A stretch of DNA of 64,000 nt from Aradus depressus (GCA_963662175.1 OY759214.1:99410115-99474114), one strand, 5' to 3'. Numbered from the stretch's first letter, positions 33,268 through 44,523 are shown. The notes: generated from the letters alone by a model not told the origin. Numbers and translations are program-made.

Positions 33268-35197
33268 TTTTTTTTTTTTTCACTGGAGGGGGAAATGCCA
33301 GTCACGCACATCCAGGGAAGATAGCCTTGGATAGTGTGGGGCTCGAGCCGTTTCTCCATACCCGCTAAAACCCCCTCCTTCGCCGATCCTGATTCCCTTC
33401 CACGGAACTGACGGCCTGTCATTACTTCGCGGAAGGGAGGAAGGGTGGCTGGTAACGCCCCTTCTTCTGTTCTTATTGCCGCTACTGTTGTTCCTTGTCA
33501 GCCGTCTCCTGGAGGGCCAACCCACCCATGATGAGCGCTGCAAAATCGCAGCCTTCATCCCACGACTCCTGGGAGCGCAGCATAGCGTCCACTTAGCTGG
33601 TAGCAGTCAGTGGGGCGCCCATGCTGCACTCCAGATTTATCCTTCCATCTGGGGCATTTGAGGACATGCTCCGCCGTCTCCGTCTCACCAAGGCACGCGG
33701 GGCAGTCTGGTGTTGTTGCTGCCCCGATTTTGTGGAGGTACCCCCGGAATCCACCGTGTCCCGTGAGTACTTGGGTGAGGTGGTAATTCACCTCCCCATG
33801 CGTCCTGGTGAGCCAAGGCTCGACTCGAGGGATGAGCCGATGGGTCCACCGTCCCTTTGTGGACTTGTCCCATTCTTGCTGCCACTCCCTAATTGTCCTG
33901 GACCTCTCTGGCTCTGCTGGACCAGGGGTGGCCCCCGCGTCCTGATAGAAGACCCGGTTTCCCCTGCGGTCGAAGCGCTGCACCACCTCTTCCACCTGAA
34001 CCGGGTCTTGTTTCCTTTTGAAGTGTCGCATACATTCCCGTGCCAGTAGGTCTATGGGGGGCAGCCCAGCAATTACATAGGCAGCGTCGCCAGAAACTGT
34101 TCGTTAGGCGCATGCGACTCTCAGTGCGCTTCGCCTGTGAGCGAGGGCGATCAGCCTCAGGTATGAAGGAATCCTCGTTGCATCTGCCCATGTCGGGGCC
34201 CCGTGCAGAAGGATGGATGTGCTGACTCCTGCCAGCAGACTTCTCCTGATCTGTCTAGGGCCACCGATGTTGGGCAGAATCCTCGAAATCGCCGCCGATG
34301 TCCTGGCGGCCTTCGCTCCCACGTATCTGAGATGCTCCCTAAAATTGAGCCTCTGATCCAGCATTACTCCCAGATACCTGATTGCCGGTTCGGTCTCGAT
34401 GATATGACCCTGGAAGGTCAGTGAGATGTTGGTTCTGACCTTCTTCCCAGTGAAGAGTACTGCATCCGTCTTGTGGATGGCCAGAGAAAGGCCCACAGAG
34501 CTCATCCAATGGCGTATCCGCTCCATGGCAGCCTGGAATTTGCGTTCCAGGTTTTCCAGATCGTCAGCCACTATGACGATCCCTACATCGTCAGCATACG
34601 CCACCAAGGTAAGTTCTTCTGGCATTGGCAGGCTCAGCAAGCCATTGTACAGGATGTTCCACAGTGTGGGGCCAAGGACTGACCCCTGTGGAACTCCTGT
34701 AGTGACATTGAATTCCCTGGTTCCTTCTGTGGTGTCCGCGAACAGCATCCTCTCGCATAGGTAATTCCTGATGATCTTCATCAGATACTTGAGAGAGGCT
34801 CTCCCAGATCTTGTCCCACCGAACCGAGTTGAACGCATTGCTGATGTCCAACGTGACCATAAGGCAGTGCTTCCGGTTCCTTAGTGTTCCGGTTATTGCT
34901 GCACACACCAGATTCTTCACCTCTTCCACTGCATCTGTTGTTGACCTCCCTGGTCGAAACCCGTACTGATTGTCGGTTAGGCCGGCCTCCACATGTTCGC
35001 GCAACCTCTCGTGGATGATGCTATCCAGCACCTTCCCCGCTGTATCAAGGAGGCAGAGGGGTCTGTATGCTGAGGGATCACCTGGGGGCTTCCCAGGCTT
35101 CGGGATCAGGACAAGACGTTGCCTTTTCCATCGACCTGGGAAAACCCCCGCTCTCAAACACCTATCGTACACGTCAGCGAAGACCCTTGGCTTGGCC
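33268..35197 (-). pseudogene. R1-like non-LTR retrotransposon, 5'-truncated, frameshifted
   Basis: The minus-strand frames, in order, cover the reverse-transcriptase fingers (LVLIPKPGKPPGDPSAYRPL, NQYGFRPGRSTTDAV, MVTLDISNAFNSVRWD), then GVPQGSVLGPTLWN, the catalytic YADD in LVAYADDVGIVIVADD, the thumb (RYLGVMLDQRLNFREHL) and a C-terminal domain with DCPACLGETETAEHVLKCPRW and LRSQESWDEGCDFAALI. At least two frameshifts (near 34.8 and 34.1 kb) disable it. The 3' end is an A-tail (T run 33268-33280 on the plus strand). Flanking ATATATTGA at 33259-33267 and 35198-35206 is a likely 9-bp target-site duplication. It lies in an intron of the coiled-coil gene, same orientation. Confidence 0.9.
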
Positions 35198-35579
35198 ATA
35201 TATTGAATCTAACCTAATTCAACAGTCATAATTTAATCCAATATAATTGAACATATACCAAACCTTTCTAAAACCATTTACTTTGAGATTTTAAGACATT
35301 TATTTGTCAAGTTACCAATTTGAACTAATAAATTAGTCATTTAAAATGTTTTTAGGAAGTAATTTCATTGCTTTTACTATCGAAAGTGGAAACATTTTTC
35401 TCGTTGGAATTGGTATGAAGTACGTAGATTTGTTGCGTTGTAGTTATGGTTTTTGCTCATGGAATACTTTCTTCAAAATGCGATTAACTATTTCAAGTAT
35501 GTATAGAAAATATTCTTGGAATGTACTGAGTCCTTCAAGTCTTTGGTTTAGCAAATAAGGAAATTACATTATTTTCCGC

Positions 35580-36060
35580 CTATCAGAGGGGGGCGCAAGT
35601 AAAAAATCCCAATAACTGCCGTATATAAAGATGGAGTCGACTCAAATACCCCAATAACTGCCGATGTTCTGAATGTATCAACACAAAATTTAGTATGATT
35701 ATTCAGAAATCTCGATATAAGTCAAATATTGAGTTTTAGCCCAAACAGTCGATTGACTTTGGAGGGAGAGCGAAAAAGTAATTTATTAATTAATGTTGGG
35801 GGAGTACGTAACCGGTGATTCACCGACGACTTTTTTTTTATTTGAACACTTTTCTGTCAAAGGGAGGCTTAAATAATATCGCAGGGCTCAAGGTTAGGTC
35901 TGGGTCCGCAATAGAGGGGTTAAAATAACGGGTTTTACAATGGTTTTGCACGTAAAATCGTCCGTTAAGAAGGGTGTGCTCTATAGGGGTGGTTTAACGT
36001 CTTCATGCACTCCCAATTGGGGTAAAAAGAACGACCTCTCTACAAACTGCTACTCTTTTC
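35580..36060. repeat. Interspersed repeats (two families)
   Basis: 35580-35830 is the family of 6820-7320 (CCAATAACTGCCGATGTTCT, ACACAAAATTTAGTATGA). 35892-36000 is the repeat shared with 19470-19570 (GGGTCCGCAATAGAGGGGTT). Confidence 0.5.
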
Positions 36061-36206
36061 AAGATCTAATTGTATAATCGTCTTCACTGTAACGGTAAAG
36101 TAGTTTAATTTCCCCCTTAACTTACTGTTCACTGTTTTACACTAGGCAATAAACTAAAAGTTTTTTGAACAAATTATAATATTTTTACTGTTTAAAAACT
36201 AGTTAC

Positions 36207-37004
36207 AATTGAGGCCATCTGCGGAAGAAGGGCCCATAGTCAGAAACCTTGTTTTGAGAAAATCGTGTTTGAAGTTTTCTTTTGTATCTATGAAACAATA
36301 TCGGATGCTTTGAAAATATTGTGTATTAAAATAGAACATTGATATACTTCTTAATAAAAACCGTGCATTGCATTTTGGGTTGCGACTTCATTTTCGTATT
36401 TTTTTTTAATTTAAAATTTGCTGGCTATGGGCTTTTATTCCAGAGAACTGTTTTCCCCCACACACAAAAAAAAAAGACAACACGAATAAAAACAAGAAAA
36501 TATGCTGAAAAATTTGTAAGAACATCAATATAAAAATGTTAAAAATATACACTAATTATTAAAACAACTCCAAACTATTTAGCAGCTGGTATTTCTTCAA
36601 GTACCCAAGAAATCCACCCTTTGTCCTTTTGTACCGTTAGTGTAAATAGATCCATAACATGTTTTACCTTTTCAGGCTTTATACCAACAAATGGAGCACT
36701 TTGAAGGGATATGTTGCTAACCTTGGTGGTATTATTTATTTTCCAAAATTTGAATAGCATGAAGGAGCCTGAAAACGTTTTGGAGCAAGCCAAAGTTCCG
36801 TCTTTTTTAAATTTCATGTGTACATAATTTTGTATTTGGAACACTTTTTTTTTGCCAAAATGAAACATAAAATCTCATAGGGTTGTCGGATGAGGTTCAG
36901 ATTTTTTTTAGCATCTAGGAAACAACATGGAGAACAGGATACACTGATCTGGGGAAAAAGGGCACATAGACCTATGGGCCCTTCTTCCGCAGATGGCCTC
37001 AATT
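36207..37004. mobile_element. DNA-transposon-like element with perfect 33-bp TIRs
   Basis: 36207-36239 and 36972-37004 are exact reverse complements; the left reads AATTGAGGCCATCTGCGGAA and ends GGGCCCATAG. The inner right side adds a second inverted-like AAAGGGCACATAGAC. The outer AATT may be a target-site duplication or part of the TIR, and this cannot be told apart. A 97-codon minus-strand frame (36868-36575) fills the middle. It lies in the intron just downstream of the 37040-37225 exon. Confidence 0.85.
36575..36868 (-). other. 97-codon frame inside the TIR element, function unknown
   Basis: Reads MFHFGKKKVFQIQNYVHMKF, then KDGTLACSKTFSGSFMLFKF and TVQKDKGWISWVLEEIPAAK, then a stop. It is basic, aromatic and intact from Met to stop. 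Upstream in the next frame, RQPYEILCFILAKKK suggests a longer ancestral frame broken once. It could be the tail of a transposase, but I do not recognise it. Confidence 0.35.
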
Positions 37005-37039
37005 ACTTAAGTTTAATAATTAAATGAATTAAAATTCAC

Positions 37040-37225
37040 CTGAAGACAATTTCTTTCATACATGATCTCCTCTAGTCGGTCATTCATTTCTTCTGAATTC
37101 TGACTGAGTCGTTCACGAAGAGCATCTCTCTCATTTCGAACTTCAGTAAAGTAGGAGTACTGTCTGGCCAGATCCCCGACCAGACATCGAAGGTTCCTTA
37201 TTGCTTCCTCTTCGTCAGCAGTTAT
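37040..37225 (-). CDS. Giant coiled-coil protein, exon
   Basis: 186 nt, phase 0 at both ends; acceptor TTATTTGTTTAG, donor CAG|GTGAAT. It encodes ITADEEEAIRNLRCLVGDLA, then RQYSYFTEVRNERDALRERL and SQNSEEMNDRLEEIMYERNC. Confidence 0.85.
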
Positions 37226-37537
37226 CTAAACAAATAAATAAAACATACATTGAACAGTACAAGATACCTCAAAAAGATAATTACTATTAAGGTTTTAAAT
37301 AAATAATTAACTGAAAGAACACTAAATGGAAACAAATTAAAATGAAATAAGACTTATTTTTCGATCAAAGTTTCGAATATATCTAATTGTTCATCAGGTT
37401 CGGAATAAAACACGAACACTGTGGACTATATGTCTCAGGATAGTCGAGTTTCATGCCAATCTTGACAAAGAATACAATTTTGCATAAAAAAACAAACAAA
37501 AAAAAAATTGTGTAACAAAGGCTGGCCTTAGTTCTCC

Positions 37538-37728
37538 GTTTCGCGTATCACGGCATTATCAAAACTTTATGATAAACAGATAATAAATCTTTTATATCAT
37601 TAAACACACCATTTAATGATATACAAGATAGTTTGCATATTGACTACCATTTAACAGTTAATGATTATATAAAAAAAAGTTTATGTTTACCATAAAAGTT
37701 TTGATAATGCTAGGATAATAGGCGAAAC
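37538..37728. mobile_element. MITE with GTTTCGC...GCATTATCAAAAC ends
   Basis: The left end (GTTTCGCGTATCACGGCATT, ATCAAAACTTTATG) and the reverse complement of the right end (GTTTCGCCTATTATCCTAGC, ATTATCAAAACTTTTATG) align over about 40 bp with small gaps. The interior also shows an ATTAAACACACCATTTAATG hairpin. Confidence 0.7.
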
Positions 37729-37739
37729 ATTAACAGAAT

Positions 37740-38300
37740 TAAATAAATATATAATATTTTTTTGGAGACATAAGGAACCTTTGTTTGTTTACAAACCACT
37801 TTCCTCAAGAGAACATTGAGCGGGTCTCAAATCAAAGATATACTTCCTCAACCTCAAATATTTTATTATTTATTTTAAATAATATTGTTCAATTCATTTT
37901 GGATAAAATTTATGGATTCTTATGATAAAATAAGATAAAACAACAGGATCAGCTTTAGCTATCGAAGCTGCTCGAAAGGAAAGCAGTGAAGAATACAAAC
38001 CTAATCAGGACCCAGCTTCGATTATGAAAATACATACAGAACAGAAACAATTTTCAAAAACAGGACAAACAATAAAAAGGTAAGTTTGTTTTTATATGAA
38101 AATCTTAAAAAACTTGGATTATTAAACATTTGTTTACCTTGTGGTGCTAATAAACATGAGAGAAAAGACTGCCGATCTGTTTTAAGAGGGGAGTGTGCTC
38201 GGTCAGCTTGTCGCACCTTCCAAATCATAATGGACCACTTACATGTAGTATTTTCAAAATATGCGCCAAAAATCATATGAAATATGTAGCATAGAGGCAA
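37740..38300. other. Intron without recognised feature
   Basis: AT-rich. Overlapping opposite-strand frames at 38022-38300 have no recognisable motif. Confidence 0.4.
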
Positions 38301-38308
38301 CCACTTAC

Positions 38309-38440
38309 AGCCCTTTCTCCGTAATAGGTTGACTTAATTTCCATTTCTGTGTCTGAAAGGTCACAATTCTCTTCCCCATTTAGGATGTCATTGATGATAG
38401 CCAATTTTTTAATTGTATCTTCAAGCAAGACCGCATTTTC
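38309..38440 (-). CDS. Giant coiled-coil protein, exon
   Basis: 132 nt, phase 0 at both ends; acceptor TATTATTCAATAG, donor GCT|GTAAGT. It encodes ENAVLLEDTIKKLAIINDIL, then NGEENCDLSDTEMEIKSTYY and GERA. Confidence 0.85.
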
Positions 38441-38643
38441 CTATTGAATAATAGAATAATGTATGAAAATGTAAATAAAAAAACTGACTGGTAAAATTCA
38501 TTAAGACAATTTTAAGTACCTGGGGACATATGAATTTTTGCAGTGTGCCACTGATGACTTTTAATTGACCTGCTAACTGATGAATTATCCAATACGACGA
38601 GGTTTTGGTAATTGCCAGACGATAGAATAATTGTATTTATTTT

Positions 38644-38913
38644 TCAACTCGCCTACTACCAGAGAGCTCTTTCGTCACTCTGGTGGACATGAGCCCGACT
38701 CAACTGTGGGAGTCCTGAATTTGCCTACCTAGGTTTATTCACTTAGGGTAGGGGTTTTTTAACGCGTACCTGACATAGTACAGGCTCGGGACTATCGCTT
38801 AGTGTCCCATCCGAAGGACGGCATGCTCAAGGATTTTTCACCTCCCAGATTAAAAACCTAAGGCCTCGGCCGGGTTTAGAACCCGCGAGCTACCGGCACC
38901 CAAACTAAATGAG
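38644..38913 (-). mobile_element. tRNA-derived SINE, nearly full length
   Basis: Covers CTACCAGAGAGCTCTTTCGT, GGGAGTCCTGAATTTGCC, the core GTCCCATCCGAAGGACGG and part of the tRNA head (GGGTTTAGAACCCGCGAGCT, a degraded B box followed directly by GAGCTACCGGCACC). The segment between B and A boxes is deleted. Confidence 0.85.
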
Positions 38914-39059
38914 TTTTACCAGCCAACAATCGGTATTATGTTATAACATAAATATGAAATATAGAGGAAGAAATTTAGTATGGGATTGGGCTTATGAGGG
39001 GCAGACTCCTATAATTATTATAAAAATAAAACATGTTTAACAGTTCTTCATCTCCTTCA

Positions 39060-39815
39060 GTTTAGCCACTATGTGTCCAACCTTACCCTCCATAATGACC
39101 TTAAAGTTCCCTATGTTATTGACCTCATCAAGTCCCGCTTCTCCAAATTCCACTCTAACCTTTCTTCCCATGTAAATCCAGCTGCTCGACTCTTGTCATC
39201 CCATTCCCATCCAGATAATCCCCCCCGAAGACTGAGGAGGCGCTGGCCGAGAGACCTGCTACTGTAGCAAAAATATTTAGGGAGTGCCGGTGATGACCAG
39301 CTTCTCCCCTCATGTAATCCTCTTATCTTCAACTCTCCTCCTTCTTGGCCTGCCTCCACTGCTGGACAGTGATTGGAGGGGCGAGAAGGCAGGGGGGAAC
39401 ACTCGTGCCCCCGTGGCCTCCCCTCCCCCCATTAAGTTGGAGGGATGGGGATGGCAGAGAACCGGGGGTGCTTCGAGGGGTTTCGAGTTGAAGGGTTTTC
39501 ATGTTCATTTTATTATATCAATATTATTATTTTATTCTTATGTTTATGTTTATTATAATTTAAATTTAATATTTTCTCTTTGTTTTGTACATATTATATT
39601 ATTTGCAGAGTTCTTATTATTATTATTATTTTTTTTTTTCTCTATTATTATTTTGTACACAATCATATTCTTTCGATGTATATATATATATTTTTTTTTC
39701 TTTTATTTTATTTTTTCTCTCTTTCTTTAATGTTCTGTCTTTCATCAAATTTACTCATGGTGTATACCCATTGTAAATATTCAAAATAAAGAATTAAAAA
39801 AAAAAAAAAAAAAAG
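39060..39815 (+). pseudogene. Jockey-like non-LTR retrotransposon 3' end with poly-A
   Basis: The plus-strand frame reads SNLTLHNDLKVPYVIDLIKS, then SSHVNPAARLL and PRRLRRRWPRDLLL with a stop. This is the standard C-terminus of Jockey-clade reverse transcriptases. A GC-rich, then T-rich 3' UTR follows, with AATAAAG and an A-run at about 39796-39813. A diverged copy lies at 55030-55820. It is antisense within the coiled-coil gene. Confidence 0.85.
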
Positions 39816-39819
39816 TTTA

Positions 39820-40210
39820 GCCAATTTTTTCTAAAATTAGTTTTATTTCATACCTTGTCTGGGAATACTTCCTTCACTTTTATAATCAACTAATAATTGA
39901 TTATGCTCTATCGATTTTTATTAATTTATTTTATTTTCTTCATATTTATATAGATTTTTTATTATATACATTCTTCTATTTATATAGATACATTTATTTC
40001 TTAAAAATTAAGCTGTTCATTCTATTTTTTATTCATCTATATTTATTATTGTCTACTTTTTCTCCACTGTAGCGCATTTTTGTATTTATTTATTTCTCTG
40101 TACGTCCTACTGATACTTTATTTCATTGATCATTTTACTCTTTGACTTTGTATGTATTTATTGTTAGGGGACCTCGGTCCCCGAATAAAATATCATTTCA
40201 TTTCATAGTT
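39820..40210. other. AT-rich intron sequence
   Basis: T-rich tract resembling a second retroelement 3' UTR (GGGGACCTCGGTCCCCGAAT, AAAATATCATTTCATTTC near 40170). No coding signal. Confidence 0.35.
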
Positions 40211-40214
40211 CACA

Positions 40215-40545
40215 GAATCCGCACGTTCCCTAACTACGTACTAGCTGTGGGGCCGCCGTTGCAAAACACATACTAGCTGTGGTCACAAGCGTTCTTAAGT
40301 ACTCACTGGCTAGGACGTCCAGTGATGCTAAGTATTCACTTCCGCCGTTGAATGGCGCGTACTAGCTATGGTGCCCAGGGGTCCTAAAACCTTACTAGCT
40401 GGGATGTCTGCCGTTGAAAGGACTATAAGCGTTATGAATAATTGAACATTATAACATCATGAATGTACTGTTGAAGAACTGAATAGGATTCGAACGAGAG
40501 ATATTAGGAGAAAAGTCAAAGTTCCCCGGGCAACGCCGGGTATTA
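40215..40545 (-). repeat. Interspersed repeat, reverse copy of 83-300 family
   Basis: Contains repeated CTAGCTGTGG/CTAGCTATGG motifs and ends CCCCGGGCAACGCCGGGTAT. The reverse complement aligns with 83-300. Confidence 0.6.
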
Positions 40546-40590
40546 ATGCTAGTATTTAATAAATATTAACTGATAGATAAATGTCCATAC

Positions 40591-40650
40591 CGGTACTCCC
40601 ATGATTTCCAAAAGCTGGCAGATTGGAATGTAATTACCCCACGTGGTTTC
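40591..40650 (-). CDS. Giant coiled-coil protein, 60-nt exon
   Basis: Acceptor TTAATATTTCAG, donor CCG|GTATGG, phase 0 at both ends. It encodes ETTWGNYIPICQLLEIMGVP. Only this frame is open. It is not coiled-coil and belongs to the N-terminal head. Confidence 0.75.
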
Positions 40651-40850
40651 CTGAAATATTAATATAATAATTACTTTTCATAAGAGCTAATGTTTATAAA
40701 AGGGTAAAATGGTGTTTTGAAAGCACATATCTGCCCTTATATAATATATTTTTGTCGTATCTAAATATTCGCGAAGGGATGTTTTATACAGAACATTAGA
40801 ATGTAGACATATCTACTTGCTTTCAGGATATCTACATCTCTAAATCTATT

Positions 40851-41375
40851 AGTTATTGTGACGCATGTCTGCACTTCAACTACGAGGTCATATCGTCACC
40901 TTAATACTACAACTAGATAACTCGAAAATCGCCATGTATGGGATAATTGTATCATCAGTTGTATTTTGCAGGTATCTTTGTTGTACTAGAAGTAGGCAAC
41001 TCCAAGAAAAAATGTTAAGAACTTATGTAAAAATGTCATTAGTTCAATTTGGATCATTCTGCAACGGCTGATTAAAAAAAAAAAAAAAAGATTTGCGTTT
41101 TTCTCGAAACTAAATTTTGAAATGTCTAGTTGTAGTATTATGGTGACGATATCGCCTATTAACAGAGTGTTCTTTTATCGCCTGGTGGACCCGACTCTAC
41201 TGTGGGAGTCCTAAGTATTGCCTAGGGTAGGAGAACCTGACATGGTACAGGCTCGGGACCATCGCTTAGCGTCCCATCTGAAGGACGGCCTGCACAATGT
41301 TTGTTTACCTCTCAGATAAACAACGTAAATCTGAGTTTTGAAACCGTGATATTGAGCTCAGGCGCCCACTTATAT
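40851..41375 (-). mobile_element. SINE split by a nested TIR element
   Basis: 40851-40893 (ACTTCAACTACGAGGTCATA) and 41149-41375 (ATATCGCCTATTAACAGAG through GTCCCATCTGAAGGACGG) are one SINE. Between them lies an insert, with ATAT repeated on both sides. The tRNA head is degraded. Confidence 0.85.
40894..41148. mobile_element. 255-bp MITE nested in SINE, ATAT target duplication
   Basis: Ends CGTCACCTTAATACTACAAC (plus TAG) and the reverse complement of the right end, CGTCACCATAATACTACAAC (plus TAG), form a 23-bp TIR with one mismatch. ATAT at 40890-40893 and 41149-41152 is the duplication; the uninterrupted SINE consensus reads GAGGTCATATCGCC. An A-run lies inside, and no useful frame is present. 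Confidence 0.9.
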
Positions 41376-41472
41376 TAAAATCATTAGGCCAATTCATTAA
41401 TTTTTTACATATCGCACATCCTGTAGAAACGAGTAGTCACAACTCACAAAATTTTGATTTCATTTTGTTTGC

Positions 41473-41742
41473 TTGAATGGGAGTAGTAAAGCTCTCTTCT
41501 ACATTGTAAAATGTGATTTCCGTAGAGGAATGTCAACTACCGACCAGATCTTCTTGCTGAGGATAATCCTGGAGAAGGACGTGGAGAAGAAAAGAGTTGG
41601 AAGTCCAAGGCTACGATGGGGAGATGCCAGGCGAGTCTCATCGACCTTGCACGCAACTGGAAGAGAGTTACACTGGATAGCTTTGTCTGGCGGTGGCTTA
41701 TCGAGGACGCGTTGGCGGGTTGTTGCGCCGCCGAAGTAGAAA
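41473..41742 (+). pseudogene. Retroelement reverse-transcriptase tail relic
   Basis: Reads EKKRVGSPRLRWGDARR and TRWRVVAPPK then a stop, equivalent to the 'GRPRLRW.D...WR.VV..AK' end of RTE/Jockey-type enzymes. The middle is diverged. Confidence 0.6.
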
Positions 41743-42219
41743 ATAAGCAAGAAGTAAAAAGAGAAAACTTTTATGCCAACGGAGATTTTCTTACATTATT
41801 GTTTTTCAATTCTTTTCGGCGGGCATTTTTAGAGAAATTGCGACAGATTAGTTTTAAGATGGAAGCTAAAGGAAACACACGCTCATATAAAGTAAATTAA
41901 ACTTAATTAAAATAATTTTTGCAAAGAAATGTAAAATTACGCATATCCGTCCCTCTGTTATGCTGAAAGAGTGTCATCAGTTGGTAGGGACTACAAGAAG
42001 TAAGTACACTTCGTGAGGTACGTTTGTCCTTGAGATAAGGCAGTGAAGGGTGTAAAATCACGCTTAAAATTTTACAGAACAGTTATTTGTCAACAGTTAC
42101 ATTTGTTTCATCATAATTAGGAAGCGGCCGATGTTTTTGGAACATAATTAACAACGCCACTCTCCAACTTACTAATCTCAAGGACGAACTTTGTACGTTA
42201 CGGTCTACAGTCTACCCAC

Positions 42220-42415
42220 ACAAGCATTGACCACATCCTTCATGTAGCTCTGCTGATCCTCCGGGACCGAAGACCATCCTCGAACATCGATACAAGATGC
42301 ATATGCTTTCAATCGTCCATGACTCCTCTTCCTGACCAACTTTAGGGGTTGCCATGATTTTTTTTGAAATATTCTCTCTTTCTTATCAATGTACGTTGGC
42401 ATATTGATAAGGATT
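42220..42415 (-). CDS. Giant coiled-coil protein, likely first coding exon
   Basis: The acceptor TTAATAAATTGCAG is at 42416-42418. Possible start Met at 42402 (TCAATATGCCAACG). It encodes MPTYIDKKERIFQKKSWQPL, then KLVRKRSHGRLKAYASCIDV and RGWSSVPEDQQSYMKDVVNA, then Cys. The donor TGT|GTGGGT leaves phase 0, which matches the 40591-40650 exon. The alternative donor one codon later (GTGG|GTAGAC) would be out of phase. The basic N-terminal segment is unlike the rod. Upstream residues ILIN are open, so a further 5' coding exon is possible. Confidence 0.55.
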
Positions 42416-42629
42416 CTGCAATTTATTAATCACAAACAGAAAAAAAAACAAAAACTTAAATTTCGATTAACCATAAAATTCGACTAGATTTTAACCAAAC
42501 TCATTGTCACTGTACTGACTGAAATAACATATTTCGCCTACACAATTTTATATTTAATTTTGATATCATATGTTTTATTTTTCAATATTTTTACCAACAC
42601 ACACACACACACACGTACACCAAATAGAG

Positions 42630-42955
42630 TTAGTTATTATGATTCATGCCCGAGCTTTAACTACAAGGTCATATCGCCTACTACCAGAGCGCACTTCCGT
42701 CACTCTTGTAGACAGTAGCCCGACTTATACTGTGGGAGTCCTAATTTTGCCTACCCTAAATTTTTATTTACCTAGGTCTTTAACGAGTACCTGACATCGT
42801 ACAGGCTCGGGATCATCGCTTAATGTCCCATCCAAAGGAGGGCGTGCTGAAGTTTTTTTTACCTCCCAGATAAAATAAACTAAAAGCCGCGGCCGGGTCT
42901 TGAACCCGTGATCTTAACCTCAATAAGCAAGCACGCATACCACTGAGCTGCAAAT
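42630..42955 (-). mobile_element. tRNA-derived SINE, near full length
   Basis: Runs from ATGATTCATGCCCGAGCTTT through the core (GTCCCATCCAAAGGAGGG) to the tRNA head (GGTCTTGAACCCGTGATCTT ... GCATACCACTGAGCT). The head's reverse complement gives an A box AGCTCAGTGGTATGC and B box GGTTCAAGACC. Confidence 0.9.
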
Positions 42956-42959
42956 AGAT

Positions 42960-44520
42960 TTATTTATTTAGATAATTGCAACGACGTATTGTTATTAGCA
43001 AGTACGATGTTGAAGAATGACAAGAGCGTGGCTATACTGCTGAGGTACTTGGACCAGGGAGGAGTCCAGGCTAGTCTTGGGGCAGGTCCCTCTGCCATGC
43101 CCGCTTGAGGCGTCGTGGGGAGTGTTTGTGGATAATTGCTGAATAAGTGGATCGACGTGGTGATGGAGTTTGTTGTGAAAAATTTGATATCGTGTTTTGA
43201 CAGTAGAGGGTTACAAATGGGATGTTGAGATCTATAGTCAATGTGAAATTGGAAACATATTGTTTAGTCTGTCCATCAGGGAAAGTCGTTCTGTTCTTCG
43301 ACTCTCAGCTTCATACCATCGCAGTTTATCAGTTAAATCTGTTATTTCAAAGTAGCAAAAACGAGTGGTAGCTGCTAAACAGATATATATATTTGCTGAA
43401 CTCTACAAAGAATCCCCCCTCCCTGATCTGAGTCACAATTACGAAATTTATTATAATAAAATGTTTTATTTAATTTACTTTCTTTGAATTGAGAATGAAA
43501 TGAAATATGTTTGGCCAGTTTTAATTGTTCCACTTTTAATTCATTTCAATTCTATGAATGTACAATTGATTTATCATTGGTCCAAAAACATTTGTTTATT
43601 GTTCTGCCTCTTTTACTCCACAAACTGTTATAAATTAATTTGTGAAACATAATATAAGATTACGTATTTTAGGGTTAATATGATAAAATTAACTTGCTAA
43701 GAGAGTAGTTGCACAGTAAGCCAACACTGGTCTGTAACAGTATCATGGAAGAACCTACCTTCTGCTATTGATTTGTGGTTCTTGTTGTTATTTAGTAATG
43801 TACTCACTATCATTTAATAATGGGGACCAATCACCGCTCAGGTGAAAGAGTTTACATAATATAAATAGTTATTTTACGAATTTTACTGAGGATTTATTGA
43901 AAAAAATTGAGCGATATAGGAAGATGTCATATTGATTTCACTTATATAAGTTGACTTTGAAAACGCCGGGAGGATAGATTTATACGTTCATACAACCATC
44001 GTGGCTTATTCTCAATTTCCTACTGGAGGTCAGGTGTTGTTTTAGAATATCGAGCATTTATTGGCATCATACAGGATTTTCGTGCCAGAAGAATTTCTTT
44101 TTTATTCATTTCTGAATGGTGAAAATGCACTGACTTCCCATTTAGAGTCTTAAGTCTATAGTTCGTAATCATTATCTGCTTTGAAAATGATTTTCTCCCA
44201 ATATGGGGGCTCTTGTTGTTTTAGTTGATAGTTTATTTAATGACCGTGAACTTGTTTCACTTTACCGAACTGCACTTAAAATTTATTCGACTGCGCCATG
44301 TTTTAGTTGACAGTTTATTTAATGAAAGTGCAACCGTTTCAGCTATAATGACATTTATTACTGGGAACATTACATATATAACATGTGGCATTATTAAACA
44401 AAAACAAGACAGAACCAACTGATATAAATATAAAACATCCAAACACTTGTATCGTTTCATCTGAGCTTTCATTAAGATACGGTAGCCAAATTAATTAAAA
44501 TGTTGTCTCTGTCTATGTTT
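42960..44520. other. Region upstream of the zinc-finger gene, no first exon found
   Basis: The first exon and promoter of the plus-strand gene should lie here or further upstream, but no ATG exon ending in the required phase was convincing. A local direct repeat is present: TTTTAGTTGATAGTTTATTT near 44218 and TTTTAGTTGACAGTTTATTT near 44301. Confidence 0.4.
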
Positions 44521-44523
44521 CAG

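Noticed and set aside
38022..38300. Overlapping frames on both strands at 38.1 kb
   Set aside because: No recognisable motif and no splice support; intron of the coiled-coil gene.
42205..42402. Independent small gene MPTYIDKKERIF...ACVGRL
   Set aside because: It has a good acceptor and a usable donor in phase with the next coiled-coil exon, so it is better explained as that gene's N-terminal exon.
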